Source of the DNA: Rickettsiales bacterium
GTDB lineage: Bacteria; Pseudomonadota; Alphaproteobacteria; Rickettsiales; JALZUV01
DNA length: 24,519 bases
Direction: 5' to 3'
Assembly (NCBI GenBank): GCA_023301245.1
Contig: JALZUV010000282.1
Coordinates: 1 to 24,519, forward strand
A model generated the notes under the pieces. It worked only from the letters and a program-made list of their open reading frames with translations. It searched no databases and had not been told where the DNA came from. This document shows, piece by piece, positions 7,438-15,797 of the stretch; the stretch's first letter is position 1; each line of letters opens with the position of its first letter. The position numbers were made by a program, and so were the translations under genes.

Positions 7438-8708
7438 TAGCTTGCTTTCAGTCGGTTATCTTCTAGGGAGGTTCCGTCGGTATCCTCTTGTGCTTCGCCT
7501 TCAATCCACTGGTTGGTTTCGCGCATTTCGAAACTATTCAGTTTGTCAGGTAATTTGCGATTACCCTCGGGCGAGATGCCGAGTTTTTCGACATTGCGTA
7601 AACGTGGCGCAAGAGTGCGGTTATAGGAAGAGGTGAATTTTGTATAGCTATCAGCCGCGCGCTTTAAATGCGTGCCAACTTTTTCTATATGGTCGAGGTT
7701 AAGCGCTAAACCTGCGAGGATGCGTTCAATTTCTTTAACAATTTTCTCACGGTTTTCATCGCGTTTTAGTTCTGAGATTTGCATCGAGGCGATAGAACAT
7801 AAGCCATGCAGCCCAGCAGGGCCAACGGCGATAATACCATGTTTTTGCATCTTCTCGCGGAAGGTTGAGTCAATGCTATCAAGGCGCGAAACAGCGGCAT
7901 CGGAGGCGATATACATGACATTAATAATTTGTGGATGCGGCGCGTGGCCATTAGCGCGGCGGTAGTTTTCAATGACAGTCGCGGTGTAATTTTTACGCGC
8001 TAAGCTGTCGATATGTTTATGCATGGAGCTTTTAAAGCGCTCGGTTGCAAGTTTATACTCAGCTTCATCTTCAGCCGCTGCCAGTTCAAGTTCAAATTTG
8101 CTGGCCTTGCAGTCAATTATCATCAGGCGGTCATATGGTAGATAAACAATGCCATCAGGACGAAAATTACTACCTTCATCGCTGGTGATGGTGGCTTGCA
8201 GGTCAAAGTCGATATTCTTTTGTAAGCCTAAATTTAGCAGAAGGTTCTCTAGTGAAACCTCCGTTAGCTGGCCTGCTGTACCGGGTGACGACATAGTGCG
8301 CCAGAGCGTATCTGCCTTATCTTGCGTTTGGCGGCTGACTTCATTAATGGCGGCGACACTGTTGGAAAGCTCGCCAAATTGTTTGAAGAACTTTTGTTGC
8401 TCTTCTTCGGCCTTTTGGTTGAGAGATGTTTTGACAGCATCCGATTCGCGCTTGTGATCCTCTAGCAATTTACTGGAAAGCTCTTGCCCTACAGCCATCA
8501 CCGATGCACGGGCGGCATCTTTAAAGGTTTCGCCATAGCTGTCAGAGGCTTCGGCTTGAGTTTCCAGCTTAACGATATGTTCACGCTGCAACTGAATAAG
8601 CTGTTTGGCGCGCGCCATGCGGTAAAAATGAGTGATAATAATCACAAGCAATAAAGCAGATAATGCTAGAAGGCTCGGCATAACGAATTTGGCTGGAATT
8701 ATAGGCAT
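7437..8708 (-). CDS. rmuC: DNA recombination protein RmuC family
   Basis: 423 residues. A membrane segment at about residues 10-27 is followed by a charged coiled-coil stretch to about residue 130, then the RmuC domain with RPDGIVYLPYDRLMIIDCKA, a PD-(D/E)xK nuclease-like core. In E. coli RmuC limits inversions at short inverted repeats; the family is assumed to be nuclease-like. The ATG at 8708 was chosen because it starts just before the membrane segment. A longer frame to 8819 would overlap glmU and adds unremarkable sequence. The Shine-Dalgarno sequence is weak. It is divergent from glmU with 61 bases between starts and is followed by the alpha/beta hydrolase. Confidence 0.9.
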   Translation of the reverse strand: MPIIPAKFVMPSLLALSALLLVIIITHFYRMARAKQLIQLQREHIVKLETQAEASDSYGETFKDAARASVMAVGQELSSKLLEDHKRESDAVKTSLNQKAEEEQQKFFKQFGELSNSVAAINEVSRQTQDKADTLWRTMSSPGTAGQLTEVSLENLLLNLGLQKNIDFDLQATITSDEGSNFRPDGIVYLPYDRLMIIDCKASKFELELAAAEDEAEYKLATERFKSSMHKHIDSLARKNYTATVIENYRRANGHAPHPQIINVMYIASDAAVSRLDSIDSTFREKMQKHGIIAVGPAGLHGLCSIASMQISELKRDENREKIVKEIERILAGLALNLDHIEKVGTHLKRAADSYTKFTSSYNRTLAPRLRNVEKLGISPEGNRKLPDKLNSFEMRETNQWIEGEAQEDTDGTSLEDNRLKAS

Positions 8709-8769
8709 GATATGGCTTACGCTCTTATTATTGTTAGATGAATTGTAAGTGATATTGAGGCGTAAATCT

Positions 8770-10101
8770 ATGAAAAAACCACCTATTGCATGTGTTATCC
8801 TTTGTGCGGGGCAGGGCACACGAATGAAATCACCGTTACCTAAGGTGCTGCATGAAATTGCCGGCTTACCTATGGTTGGCCATGTGGTTGCTACTGCGCA
8901 GGAGCTAAAACCCGAAGAGATAGTTATTGTGGTTGGCCCCGCTATGCCGCTGGTGCAAAAGACGATTGAGGGGCTAGATTTAAGCGCAACGCTTGCTATC
9001 CAGCATCAAGCATTAGGCACAGGCCACGCAGTACGTTCTGCTGAAGAGGCACTAGCAGATTTTGATGGGTTGGTGTTTATTCTCTATGGTGACACCCCGT
9101 TGATTGAGGCGGAGACCTTACGTTCTATGCAGCTTACGGGTGCGACGGTTACCGTGCTCGGCATGCGCCCTGCGGACCCAGCCGCCTATGGCCGATTGAT
9201 TTGCGATGATATTGGTAATTTACAGCGCATTGTAGAATTTAATGATGCGAATGAAAATGAGCGCGCCATAAACCTCTGTAATTCAGGCGTGATGGCGGTA
9301 CAAAGCAAGGATTTATTCCGCTATTTAAGCCAAATTAAAAATGATAATGCCAAAGCCGAATATTACCTGACCGATATTGTGGAACTCGCTGTAGCAGAAG
9401 GCAAGGAATGCGCGGTAGTTGAGGCATCAGAAGAGTCACTACTAGGCGTTAATGACCGCGCCGATTTAGCCCAAGCAGAAGAAGCATGGCAGCAGCGCCG
9501 CCGAGTAGAGGTGATGAAGTCAGGGGTGACAATGTTTGCGCCCAAAACAGTGACTTTCCATCACGATACGCAGATTGAGGCAGATGTAATAATTGAGCCA
9601 AATGTAATGTTTTCTGGCGGAGTGGATGTAAAAAAGAACGCGCGCATAAGAGCATTCTCGCATCTCGAAGGGGCAAATGTTGGCGAGGCTTCTATCATCG
9701 GCCCTTATGCTCGTTTACGTCCGGGGGCGAATATTGGTAAAGATGTGCGCATTGGTAATTTTGTTGAAATTAAAAACGCTGACCTAGAAGAGGGCTCCAA
9801 AGTGAACCACTTAAGCTATGTAGGCGATGCCCACGTGGGTGCATTCGCTAATATTGGCGCGGGCACTATTACCTGTAATTATGATGGCTTCCAAAAATAC
9901 CGCACGACCATCGGCGATCATGCATTTATCGGCAGCAACAGCGCATTAGTCGCGCCAGTTGATGTGGGCGAGGGGGCAATTGTGGGGGCTGGAAGCGTTA
10001 TCACCGAAGATGTAGAGGCAGATGCCCTAAGTATGACCCGCCCGCAACAGCTCCACCGCGTAGGCTGGGCGCAGCAATTTAGAAGTAAACGTCAGAATTA
10101 G
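8770..10101 (+). CDS. glmU: Bifunctional UDP-N-acetylglucosamine pyrophosphorylase / glucosamine-1-phosphate N-acetyltransferase
   Basis: 443 residues. GlmU makes UDP-GlcNAc for peptidoglycan and lipopolysaccharide in two steps: acetylation of glucosamine-1-phosphate, then uridylylation. The N-terminal nucleotidyltransferase has CAGQGTRM followed by LPKVLH (about 11-29) and YGDTPLI. The C-terminal left-handed beta-helix has many hexapeptide repeats and the RLRPGA, NFVEIKNA and GAGTITCNYDG acetyltransferase motifs. The ATG at 8770 was preferred to an in-frame GTG at 8749 because TTGAGG lies 9 bases before it and the protein then begins as the family does. The glmS often found next to it is not here. 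A strong intrinsic terminator follows 8 bases after the stop. Confidence 0.97.
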   Translation: MKKPPIACVILCAGQGTRMKSPLPKVLHEIAGLPMVGHVVATAQELKPEEIVIVVGPAMPLVQKTIEGLDLSATLAIQHQALGTGHAVRSAEEALADFDGLVFILYGDTPLIEAETLRSMQLTGATVTVLGMRPADPAAYGRLICDDIGNLQRIVEFNDANENERAINLCNSGVMAVQSKDLFRYLSQIKNDNAKAEYYLTDIVELAVAEGKECAVVEASEESLLGVNDRADLAQAEEAWQQRRRVEVMKSGVTMFAPKTVTFHHDTQIEADVIIEPNVMFSGGVDVKKNARIRAFSHLEGANVGEASIIGPYARLRPGANIGKDVRIGNFVEIKNADLEEGSKVNHLSYVGDAHVGAFANIGAGTITCNYDGFQKYRTTIGDHAFIGSNSALVAPVDVGEGAIVGAGSVITEDVEADALSMTRPQQLHRVGWAQQFRSKRQN

Positions 10102-10109
10102 GACAAATA

Positions 10110-10148
10110 AAAAAAGGGAACGAACCATTTTGGTTCCTTCCCTTTTTT
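10110..10148. terminator. Bidirectional intrinsic terminator
   Basis: AAAAAAGGGAA-c-GAACC (10110-10126), a 5-base loop, then GGTTC-c-TTCCCTTTTTT (10132-10148). The arms pair over 16 positions with one C-C mismatch, and the A and T tracts at the two ends give a U run in either direction. It can therefore end both glmU and the convergent small gene whose stop is at 10166. Confidence 0.9.
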
Positions 10149-10165
10149 AAAATCATAGCAATACA

Positions 10166-10531
10166 TCAACTGTTTTTCTTAGTCGTTGTGTTGCTTTGCA
10201 GCTCTTTAATGAGGCTATTAAGCGCCTCATTACATTTTGCTGCATCTTTGTGATCCAGCAAAAAGAAATGCTCTAGCGTAGAGATGCCAGTGCGCCCAGG
10301 GCTCCTTAGCAGCTCTTGAGCGGTTTTATGAAAACTTGGCATTTTTTCCAAGGCTTCATTAAAAAACCCCGCTAGCTGGCCTTTGTTCGAGTAATGTAGC
10401 TTTGATTTTTCAATCATTGCTAGTCCCTCGTAAATTGCGCGAAACTTTTCGATAGTATGTTTGCTATCTAGTGCGCGTTGCAATCTCTTGGATTTCAAGC
10501 CGGAGATTGCAATTTTTTCATTTTTTCCCAT
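10166..10531 (-). CDS. Small hypothetical protein
   Basis: 121 residues from the ATG at 10531; a TTG start at 10570 would add 13 residues and cannot be excluded. No family is recognised. The protein is basic and looks helical, with no signal peptide or membrane segment. Recognisable stretches are KRLQRALDSKHTIEKFRAIY near the start, the Pro/Gly turn LLRSPGRTG near the middle, and a Ser/Thr/Lys tail ending TTTKKNS. No convincing Shine-Dalgarno sequence precedes either start. It sits alone between the glmU terminator and the dnaK promoter region. Because it is short, alone and weakly supported by translation signals, its status as a real gene is likely but not certain. Confidence 0.55.
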   Translation of the reverse strand: MGKNEKIAISGLKSKRLQRALDSKHTIEKFRAIYEGLAMIEKSKLHYSNKGQLAGFFNEALEKMPSFHKTAQELLRSPGRTGISTLEHFFLLDHKDAAKCNEALNSLIKELQSNTTTKKNS

Positions 10532-10735
10532 TTTTATAGTTTTTGAGAAGTTAAAAAATACGTATTCCAAAGCCTGTTACAGATTAATCTTCTTATCTGA
10601 ATAAGTGAGCTAAATAATAGCTGGTAACCTATAAGTTGAGGTAAAAAATACCCTTCTATTATAGCTTTAGTAGGGTTAAGCTGTGTGACAATTAGATGAA
10701 GATTGGAAAATATTACAAAAAATTCATTATCACTT

Positions 10736-10765
10736 CTTGTAATGCGGGTGAGACGCTCTTATATC
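10736..10765 (+). promoter_or_regulatory. Candidate dnaK promoter in the 10532-10815 intergenic stretch
   Basis: TTGTAA (10737-10742) and TATATC (10760-10765) are 17 bases apart, each 4 of 6 to sigma-70. The same bases read as CTTGTAA followed after 14 bases by TCTTATAT, a partial match to the RpoH heat-shock pattern CTTGAAA...CCCCATNT. Either sigma factor could use it. No CIRCE element (TTAGCACTC-N9-GAGTGCTAA) is present. The remainder of the intergenic stretch is A+T-rich, with short palindromes at 10581-10590 and 10592-10605, and holds no other gene I can support. Confidence 0.45.
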
Positions 10766-10815
10766 CTATCCATCGAAATAATAACTATATAGAAATATCA
10801 AAGGGGTAGAGCTCG

Positions 10816-12747
10816 ATGAGTAAAGTAATCGGAATTGACTTAGGAACCACCAACTCTTGTGTTGCGGTCATGGATGGCAAAGAGCCAAAAATTATTGAGA
10901 ATTCAGAAGGTGCGCGTACCACGCCATCGATGGTAGCTTTTACCGCTGATGATCAGAAACTTGTGGGTGAGCCTGCAAAACGTCAAGCAGTGACAAACCC
11001 TGAAAATACTATTTACGCGGTTAAGCGTTTGATTGGTCGTCCTTTTAACGACCCTACAACGAAAAAAGATATGGACTTGGTTCCGTATAATATCGTTGAA
11101 GCGGACAATGGCGATGCTTGGGTGAGTGCACAAGGCGAGAAATATTCTCCTAGCCAAATTTCTGCCTTCACGTTGCAGAAAATGAAAGAAACAGCCGAGA
11201 GCTATCTTGGTGAGACGGTAGAAAAAGCAGTGATTACCGTTCCTGCTTATTTTAACGATGCGCAGCGCCAAGCAACCAAAGATGCGGGTAAAATTGCTGG
11301 TCTTGAAGTGCTTCGTATTATTAACGAGCCTACCGCCGCAGCACTTGCTTATGGTTTAGATAAAAAAGAAGGCCAAACGATTGCCGTTTATGATCTTGGT
11401 GGTGGTACGTTTGATGTATCAATCCTTGAAATTGGCGATGGTGTATTTGAAGTTAAATCGACCAATGGTGATACGTTCCTTGGTGGTGAAGATTTCGATA
11501 TGGCGATTATCGAATTCTTGGCTGACGAGTTCAAAAAAGATGCGGGCATCGACCTTAAAGAAGATAAGCTTGCACTACAGCGCTTGAAAGAGGCAGCTGA
11601 GAAAGCGAAAATTGAGCTTTCATCAACTCAGCAAACCGAAGTGAACCTTCCGTTCATTACGGCTGACGCTTCAGGTCCTAAGCACTTAAACGTGAAAATC
11701 TCTCGTTCAAAACTCGAAAGCCTTGTTGGCGATTTGGTTGAGCGTACTTTGAAGCCTTGTAAAGCGGCGCTAAAAGATGCTGGCCTAAAGGCTTCTGACA
11801 TTGACGAAGTGATTCTTGTTGGTGGTATGACGCGTATGCCTAAAGTGCAAGAAAAGGTAAAAGAATTCTTCGGTAAAGAGCCTCATAAAGGTGTTAATCC
11901 TGATGAAGTTGTTGCCATGGGTGCTGCCATTCAAGGTGGCGTGTTGCAAGGTGATGTTAAAGACGTTCTTCTACTAGATGTAACGCCACTCTCACTTGGT
12001 ATCGAAACTCTTGGTGGTGTGTTTACTCGCTTAATTGAGCGTAATACGACCATTCCAACGAAGAAGTCTCAAGTGTTCTCAACAGCGGATGATAATCAAT
12101 CCGCGGTGACGATTCGTGTGTTCCAAGGTGAGCGCGAAATGGCGGCTGATAATAAGTTGCTTGGACAGTTTGATCTTGTTGGTATTCCGCCAGCACCACG
12201 CGGTATGCCGCAAATTGAAGTGATTTTTGATATTGATGTGAATGGTCTTGTAAATGTTACGGCGAAAGATAAAGCCACAAACAAAGAGCAGCAAATTCGT
12301 ATTCAAGCCTCAGGCGGATTATCCGACGACGATATTGAAGGCATGGTAAAAGATGCGGAAGCTAATGCGGAAGCGGATAAAGAGCGTAAAGCACTTGTTG
12401 AAGCGCGCAACCAAGCGGAAAGCCTTGTTCACATGACGGAAACGAATGTGAAAGAATATGGCGATAAAGTGGGTGATGAAGAAAAAGCAGCAATTGAAAC
12501 TGCTTTAGCTGACTTGAAAGAAGCTGCGGAAACTGAAGATGTTGCCGATATTGAAGCGAAACTTGAGGTGCTGCAACAAGCTAGCATGAAGCTTGGCGAA
12601 GCTATTTACAAAGCACAGCAAGATGAAGGTGCTGAAGAAATGGCCGAAGCAGATGCTTCAGATTCTGAAGGCACTGAAGAAGCTGCTGACGAAGAAATTC
12701 TCGACGCTGAATTTGAAGAGGTTGATGAAGATAAGAAAGACGATTAA
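10816..12747 (+). CDS. dnaK: Molecular chaperone DnaK (Hsp70)
   Basis: 643 residues, the family's normal length. DnaK binds exposed hydrophobic segments of unfolded proteins in an ATP-controlled cycle with DnaJ and GrpE. The ATPase domain shows IGIDLGTTNSC (5-15), NEPTAAALAYGLD, DLGGGTFDVSIL and VGGMTRMPKVQ. The substrate domain has the interdomain linker DVLLLDVTPLSLGIETLGG, and the acidic tail ends DAEFEEVDEDKKDD. The start has AAGGGG 9 bases upstream. dnaJ follows after 58 bases that contain a stable hairpin. grpE is not in the window. Expression is likely heat-inducible, from the promoter candidate about 50 bases upstream. Confidence 0.98.
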   Translation: MSKVIGIDLGTTNSCVAVMDGKEPKIIENSEGARTTPSMVAFTADDQKLVGEPAKRQAVTNPENTIYAVKRLIGRPFNDPTTKKDMDLVPYNIVEADNGDAWVSAQGEKYSPSQISAFTLQKMKETAESYLGETVEKAVITVPAYFNDAQRQATKDAGKIAGLEVLRIINEPTAAALAYGLDKKEGQTIAVYDLGGGTFDVSILEIGDGVFEVKSTNGDTFLGGEDFDMAIIEFLADEFKKDAGIDLKEDKLALQRLKEAAEKAKIELSSTQQTEVNLPFITADASGPKHLNVKISRSKLESLVGDLVERTLKPCKAALKDAGLKASDIDEVILVGGMTRMPKVQEKVKEFFGKEPHKGVNPDEVVAMGAAIQGGVLQGDVKDVLLLDVTPLSLGIETLGGVFTRLIERNTTIPTKKSQVFSTADDNQSAVTIRVFQGEREMAADNKLLGQFDLVGIPPAPRGMPQIEVIFDIDVNGLVNVTAKDKATNKEQQIRIQASGGLSDDDIEGMVKDAEANAEADKERKALVEARNQAESLVHMTETNVKEYGDKVGDEEKAAIETALADLKEAAETEDVADIEAKLEVLQQASMKLGEAIYKAQQDEGAEEMAEADASDSEGTEEAADEEILDAEFEEVDEDKKDD

Positions 12748-12754
12748 TTTCGGA

Positions 12755-12785
12755 TGGCGAGCTATTTAGTTTAGATAGCTCGCCA
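12755..12785 (+). promoter_or_regulatory. Intercistronic hairpin between dnaK and dnaJ
   Basis: TGGCGAGCTAT (12755-12765) pairs perfectly with ATAGCTCGCCA (12775-12785) around a 9-base loop. The following bases, CTTTCTTC, are pyrimidine-rich but not a pure T run, so it may be a leaky terminator or a 3'-end stabiliser that keeps DnaK in excess over DnaJ. The stem is certain from the sequence; the role is inferred. Confidence 0.65.
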
Positions 12786-12805
12786 CTTTCTTCAGTAGGT
12801 TTCTT

Positions 12806-13969
12806 ATGGCTGATTTTTATAAAACCCTTGGTGTTTCACGCGATATCGATGAAAAGGCGCTGAAAGCTGCTTATCGTAAACTTGCGATGAAATGGCATCC
12901 TGATCAAAATCAGGGTGATGATGAAGCTGAGAAAAAGTTTAAAGAAATATCTGAAGCTTACGACACGCTTAAAGATCCGCAAAAACGTGCGGCCTATGAC
13001 CGTTACGGCCATGATGCTTTCCAGCAAGGCATGGGCGGCGCTCAAGGTGGCGGTGCAGGTGGCTTCGACTTTGGCGGCGCAGGTAGTTTTTCCGATATAT
13101 TTGAGGATTTATTTGGCGGCGGTGGCGGCTTTGGAGGTGGGGCGCAAGCTCGTGGTGGAGCAGCTCGCGGCGCGGCTCGTGGCGCAGATTTACGCCATAA
13201 CCTTAGTATTTCGCTAGAAGATTCCTTTAAAGGTAAGCAAAGCCAAGTAAAAGTAACCACCTCTGTAACTTGCGAGGGCTGCGATGGTAATGGTGCTGAA
13301 AAAGGCACTAAACCTGAAAGCTGCGACACTTGTGCAGGCCGTGGTAAAGTGCGAGCACAGCAAGGGTTCTTCACGATTGAACGCACTTGTCATAGCTGCC
13401 AAGGGCTTGGTAAAATTATTAAAAGCGCCTGTAAAAACTGTGCAGGTAGCGGTCGTACTCGTAAAGAGAAATCATTAAAAGTGGGCATCCCTGCGGGTGT
13501 AGAAGAGGGTACTCGTATCCGCCTAAGTGGTGAGGGCGAGGCGGGAACGCGCGGCGGCCCTGCTGGCGATTTATATATTTTCCTAAATGTAAAACCGCAT
13601 CCTATTTTCCAGCGCGAAGGTACTGATTTACATTGCCGCGTACCTGTTCCAATGACGACTGCTGTCATGGGGGGAAGCGTACAAGTGCCGACCATTGAAG
13701 GTGGTAAAGTGAAAGTTACCATCCCTGCGGGAACGCAGTCAGGTCGTCAATTCCGCCTTAAAGATAAAGGAATGTCTGTCATGCGCTCAAGCGGGCTGCG
13801 CGGCGACATGTATGTTCATGCAGCGGTAGAAACACCAGTGAACCTAACGAAGAAGCAAAAAGACCTGCTAAAAGAGTTCGATGGCGAGAAACCATCAAAG
13901 GCCAATAGCCCTGAATCAGAAAACTTTTTCAGTCGAGTAAAAGACTTCTGGGAAGACTTGAAGGATTAG
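12806..13969 (+). CDS. dnaJ: Molecular chaperone DnaJ (Hsp40)
   Basis: 387 residues, a type I DnaJ with all parts present. The J domain (1-70) has the HPD tripeptide at 31-33, which stimulates DnaK ATPase activity. A long Gly/Phe-rich region, partly Ala/Arg-rich (GGAARGAARGA), covers about 75-130. Four zinc-binding repeats follow, CEGCDGNG (from about 156), CDTCAGRG, CHSCQGLG and CKNCAGSG (from about 209), then the C-terminal substrate-binding domains. The start has AGG about 7 bases upstream. It is the second gene of the dnaK operon and is convergent with the prepilin-like gene, with 8 bases between the two stops and no terminator between them. Confidence 0.98.
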   Translation: MADFYKTLGVSRDIDEKALKAAYRKLAMKWHPDQNQGDDEAEKKFKEISEAYDTLKDPQKRAAYDRYGHDAFQQGMGGAQGGGAGGFDFGGAGSFSDIFEDLFGGGGGFGGGAQARGGAARGAARGADLRHNLSISLEDSFKGKQSQVKVTTSVTCEGCDGNGAEKGTKPESCDTCAGRGKVRAQQGFFTIERTCHSCQGLGKIIKSACKNCAGSGRTRKEKSLKVGIPAGVEEGTRIRLSGEGEAGTRGGPAGDLYIFLNVKPHPIFQREGTDLHCRVPVPMTTAVMGGSVQVPTIEGGKVKVTIPAGTQSGRQFRLKDKGMSVMRSSGLRGDMYVHAAVETPVNLTKKQKDLLKEFDGEKPSKANSPESENFFSRVKDFWEDLKD

Positions 13970-13977
13970 TCTAACGC

Positions 13978-14769
13978 TTATTGTGCTCTAAAACCTAAGG
14001 TGCAGCTTGCTGCTTCGTAGGTTGTATTATAGCTGCCATTGAATATGCAGTTTGTAGCGCTATCATCCGTATCAACATTGACTATACCGCTACTATCGCT
14101 AATTTTCTGGTAGTTATTTGTCACAATCATTTGATTGGTGAGTGGGTTGGCATCATCAATTTTTTGATCGAGGTAAAATGCATCTATAGGGAATATTTCA
14201 TCGCTGCCAATATTGCCTAAACCATCAATGCGAGGGTCTTGAGAACTTCCGCGACCCAGAATAAAGTAGAGTTGCGATGTGCTGCTGACAGCGATAATAC
14301 CGCCCCCAGCTTCTAGCTTTGGATAGAACTCATCAGCCAATTGAAGGTCAGTGCAATCGCTCCCATCTGTTTTTATGGGGAGGGTGATGAGGGCGGAGTT
14401 AGCAAGGTGGAACCAAAAATTAGCCATTTCACCGTTGTTGACGATATTCGTATCGCCAAAATCTTCAAGTGTGCCGTTGCCGTTACCGTTAAAGCTAGGT
14501 CCTGCACCCGTTTGACAGGCGGTATTAACACCGTTTATTTGATGCAGAGAAAAGTCTGTGGCAATAGGGATGTCACCTGGAAGGTCACCATATTTATCGC
14601 GAAAAGTGTTGGTTGCAGTCGCATATTGCGTGATGGCGCGTAGGTCGGATTTTAAACTGGCAGAACGAATCATCTCCTGCCCAGATATAATGCCGCCAAC
14701 AATTAGGCCAATAATAACTAAGACAATTGCAAGTTCTACCAGAGTAAAACCTTGATTACTTCTCTTCAT
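13978..14769 (-). CDS. Type IV prepilin-like protein (N-terminal methylation motif)
   Basis: 263 residues from the ATG at 14769. The N-terminus MKRSNQGFTLVELAIVLVII is a textbook class III signal: a short basic leader, prepilin peptidase cleavage after Gly7, Phe as the first mature residue, Glu at mature position 5, and a hydrophobic helix. KYGDLPGD follows about 40 residues after the helix, a pattern I associate with large pilin-like proteins of proteobacteria. The soluble part contains four Cys (in ACQTG, DCTD, NCIF, SCTL) that could form two disulfides. The frame runs upstream to 14904 but that would lie inside glpX; the chosen start has GGGTGG a few bases before it and overlaps glpX by 14 bases. 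No pilus assembly gene is nearby. It may be a minor pilin, pseudopilin or surface protein. Confidence 0.85.
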   Translation of the reverse strand: MKRSNQGFTLVELAIVLVIIGLIVGGIISGQEMIRSASLKSDLRAITQYATATNTFRDKYGDLPGDIPIATDFSLHQINGVNTACQTGAGPSFNGNGNGTLEDFGDTNIVNNGEMANFWFHLANSALITLPIKTDGSDCTDLQLADEFYPKLEAGGGIIAVSSTSQLYFILGRGSSQDPRIDGLGNIGSDEIFPIDAFYLDQKIDDANPLTNQMIVTNNYQKISDSSGIVNVDTDDSATNCIFNGSYNTTYEAASCTLGFRAQ

Positions 14770-15784
14770 TATCCACCCAAGTTTTGCGGTTGAAATTGTG
14801 ATGAGCATGAATATCGCGCACAGTACCTGTTTTGCTTCGCATGATGATGGAATGCGTTTGCGCTCCACCTGTTTGACGGCGAACCCCTTTAAGCATAGGC
14901 CCATCGGTTACGCCAGTGGCGGCGAACATTACTTCGCCTTTAGCCAAATCGTGCATGCTGTATTTTTTATTTAAATCTTCAATACCCATGCGAGTCGCGC
15001 GTTCGCGCTGTTCGTCATTATCAAATAGTAGGCGCGCTTGCATTTGTCCGCCAATACAACGTAATGCCGCTGCAGCAAGTACCCCTTCAGGTGCGCCACC
15101 TGTGCCCATGTAAATATCAATATTTGCATCAGACTTTGTGGTCGCAATGATGCCTGTAATATCGCCATCTGAAATAAGGAGGATGCGAGCACCCGCTTTA
15201 CGGATATCGTCAATTAGCTTTTGATGGCGTTCGCGGTCAAGCACGCAAACAACAAGGTCGCTAATTTCACATTTCTTTGCTTTTGCAAGTGAGGTTAAAT
15301 TTTCCGCCACTGTGTTATCTAGGTCAATCACACCATCGGGCAGGCCTGCGCCTACGGCAATTTTATCCATGTAAACGTCTGGCGCGTGTAGGAAGCCATC
15401 TTTACTGGCCATTGCTAGTACAGCGATAGAGTTGAAGCCACCATTAGCGCAAGTGGTTGTACCTTCGAGAGGATCAAGTGCAATATCGACTTGCGGGCCT
15501 TTGGCCGTGCCAACTTTTTCACCAATGAAAAGCATCGGCGCTTCATCGCGTTCACCTTCACCAATAACAACAGTGCCATCCATGTCTAGATTATTAAGCA
15601 CTTCGCGCATTGCTTCTACCGCGGCGTTATCGGCGGCTTTTTCGTCGCCACGGCCAAGCCAGTTAGAGGCAGCGAGGGCCGCAGCCTCGGTAATACGGAC
15701 TGCTTCGAGTGCTAAATTTCGATCCATCGTGTAGCCATCATCGTCAAATGATTCTTTTGATGGTTTAGGTAATGAGTAAGACAT
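14756..15784 (-). CDS. glpX: Class II fructose-1,6-bisphosphatase
   Basis: 342 residues. It hydrolyses fructose-1,6-bisphosphate to fructose-6-phosphate, the committed gluconeogenic step, in the cytoplasm. Family motifs visible: GEGERDEAPMLFIGE (about 76-90), DPLEGTTTCANGG (metal and substrate site), and GTGGAPEGVLAAAAL. Some enzymes of this family also act on sedoheptulose-1,7-bisphosphate. The ATG at 15784 was chosen because AAGGAG lies 9 bases upstream; a longer frame begins at 15829. The gene is divergent from gap with 75 bases between starts, so the two opposed units of three-carbon and six-carbon phosphate metabolism share a regulatory region. The prepilin-like gene overlaps its 3' end. 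Confidence 0.95.
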   Translation of the reverse strand: MSYSLPKPSKESFDDDGYTMDRNLALEAVRITEAAALAASNWLGRGDEKAADNAAVEAMREVLNNLDMDGTVVIGEGERDEAPMLFIGEKVGTAKGPQVDIALDPLEGTTTCANGGFNSIAVLAMASKDGFLHAPDVYMDKIAVGAGLPDGVIDLDNTVAENLTSLAKAKKCEISDLVVCVLDRERHQKLIDDIRKAGARILLISDGDITGIIATTKSDANIDIYMGTGGAPEGVLAAAALRCIGGQMQARLLFDNDEQRERATRMGIEDLNKKYSMHDLAKGEVMFAATGVTDGPMLKGVRRQTGGAQTHSIIMRSKTGTVRDIHAHHNFNRKTWVDNEEK

Positions 15785-15797
15785 GGTAAAAAGCTCC

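Noticed and set aside
8709..8819. N-terminal extension of rmuC overlapping glmU
   Set aside because: The extension would cover the glmU start and adds no domain; the ATG at 8708 sits right before the membrane segment.
10581..10605. Short palindromes AGATTAATCT and CTTAT-N4-ATAAG
   Set aside because: Short A+T-rich dyads with no gene-proximal geometry or second copy in the window.
10713..10742. TTACAA...TTGTAA inverted repeat at the dnaK promoter
   Set aside because: Six-base arms 18 bases apart in A+T-rich DNA are expected by chance, and the right arm is simply the -35 candidate.
13042..13386. Open frame opposite dnaJ encoding a Pro-rich peptide
   Set aside because: It is the antisense reading of the Gly-rich and Cys-rich dnaJ segments, not a gene.
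14770..14904. N-terminal extension of the prepilin gene
   Set aside because: It lies inside glpX, and a prepilin leader must be short; the ATG at 14769 gives a seven-residue leader.
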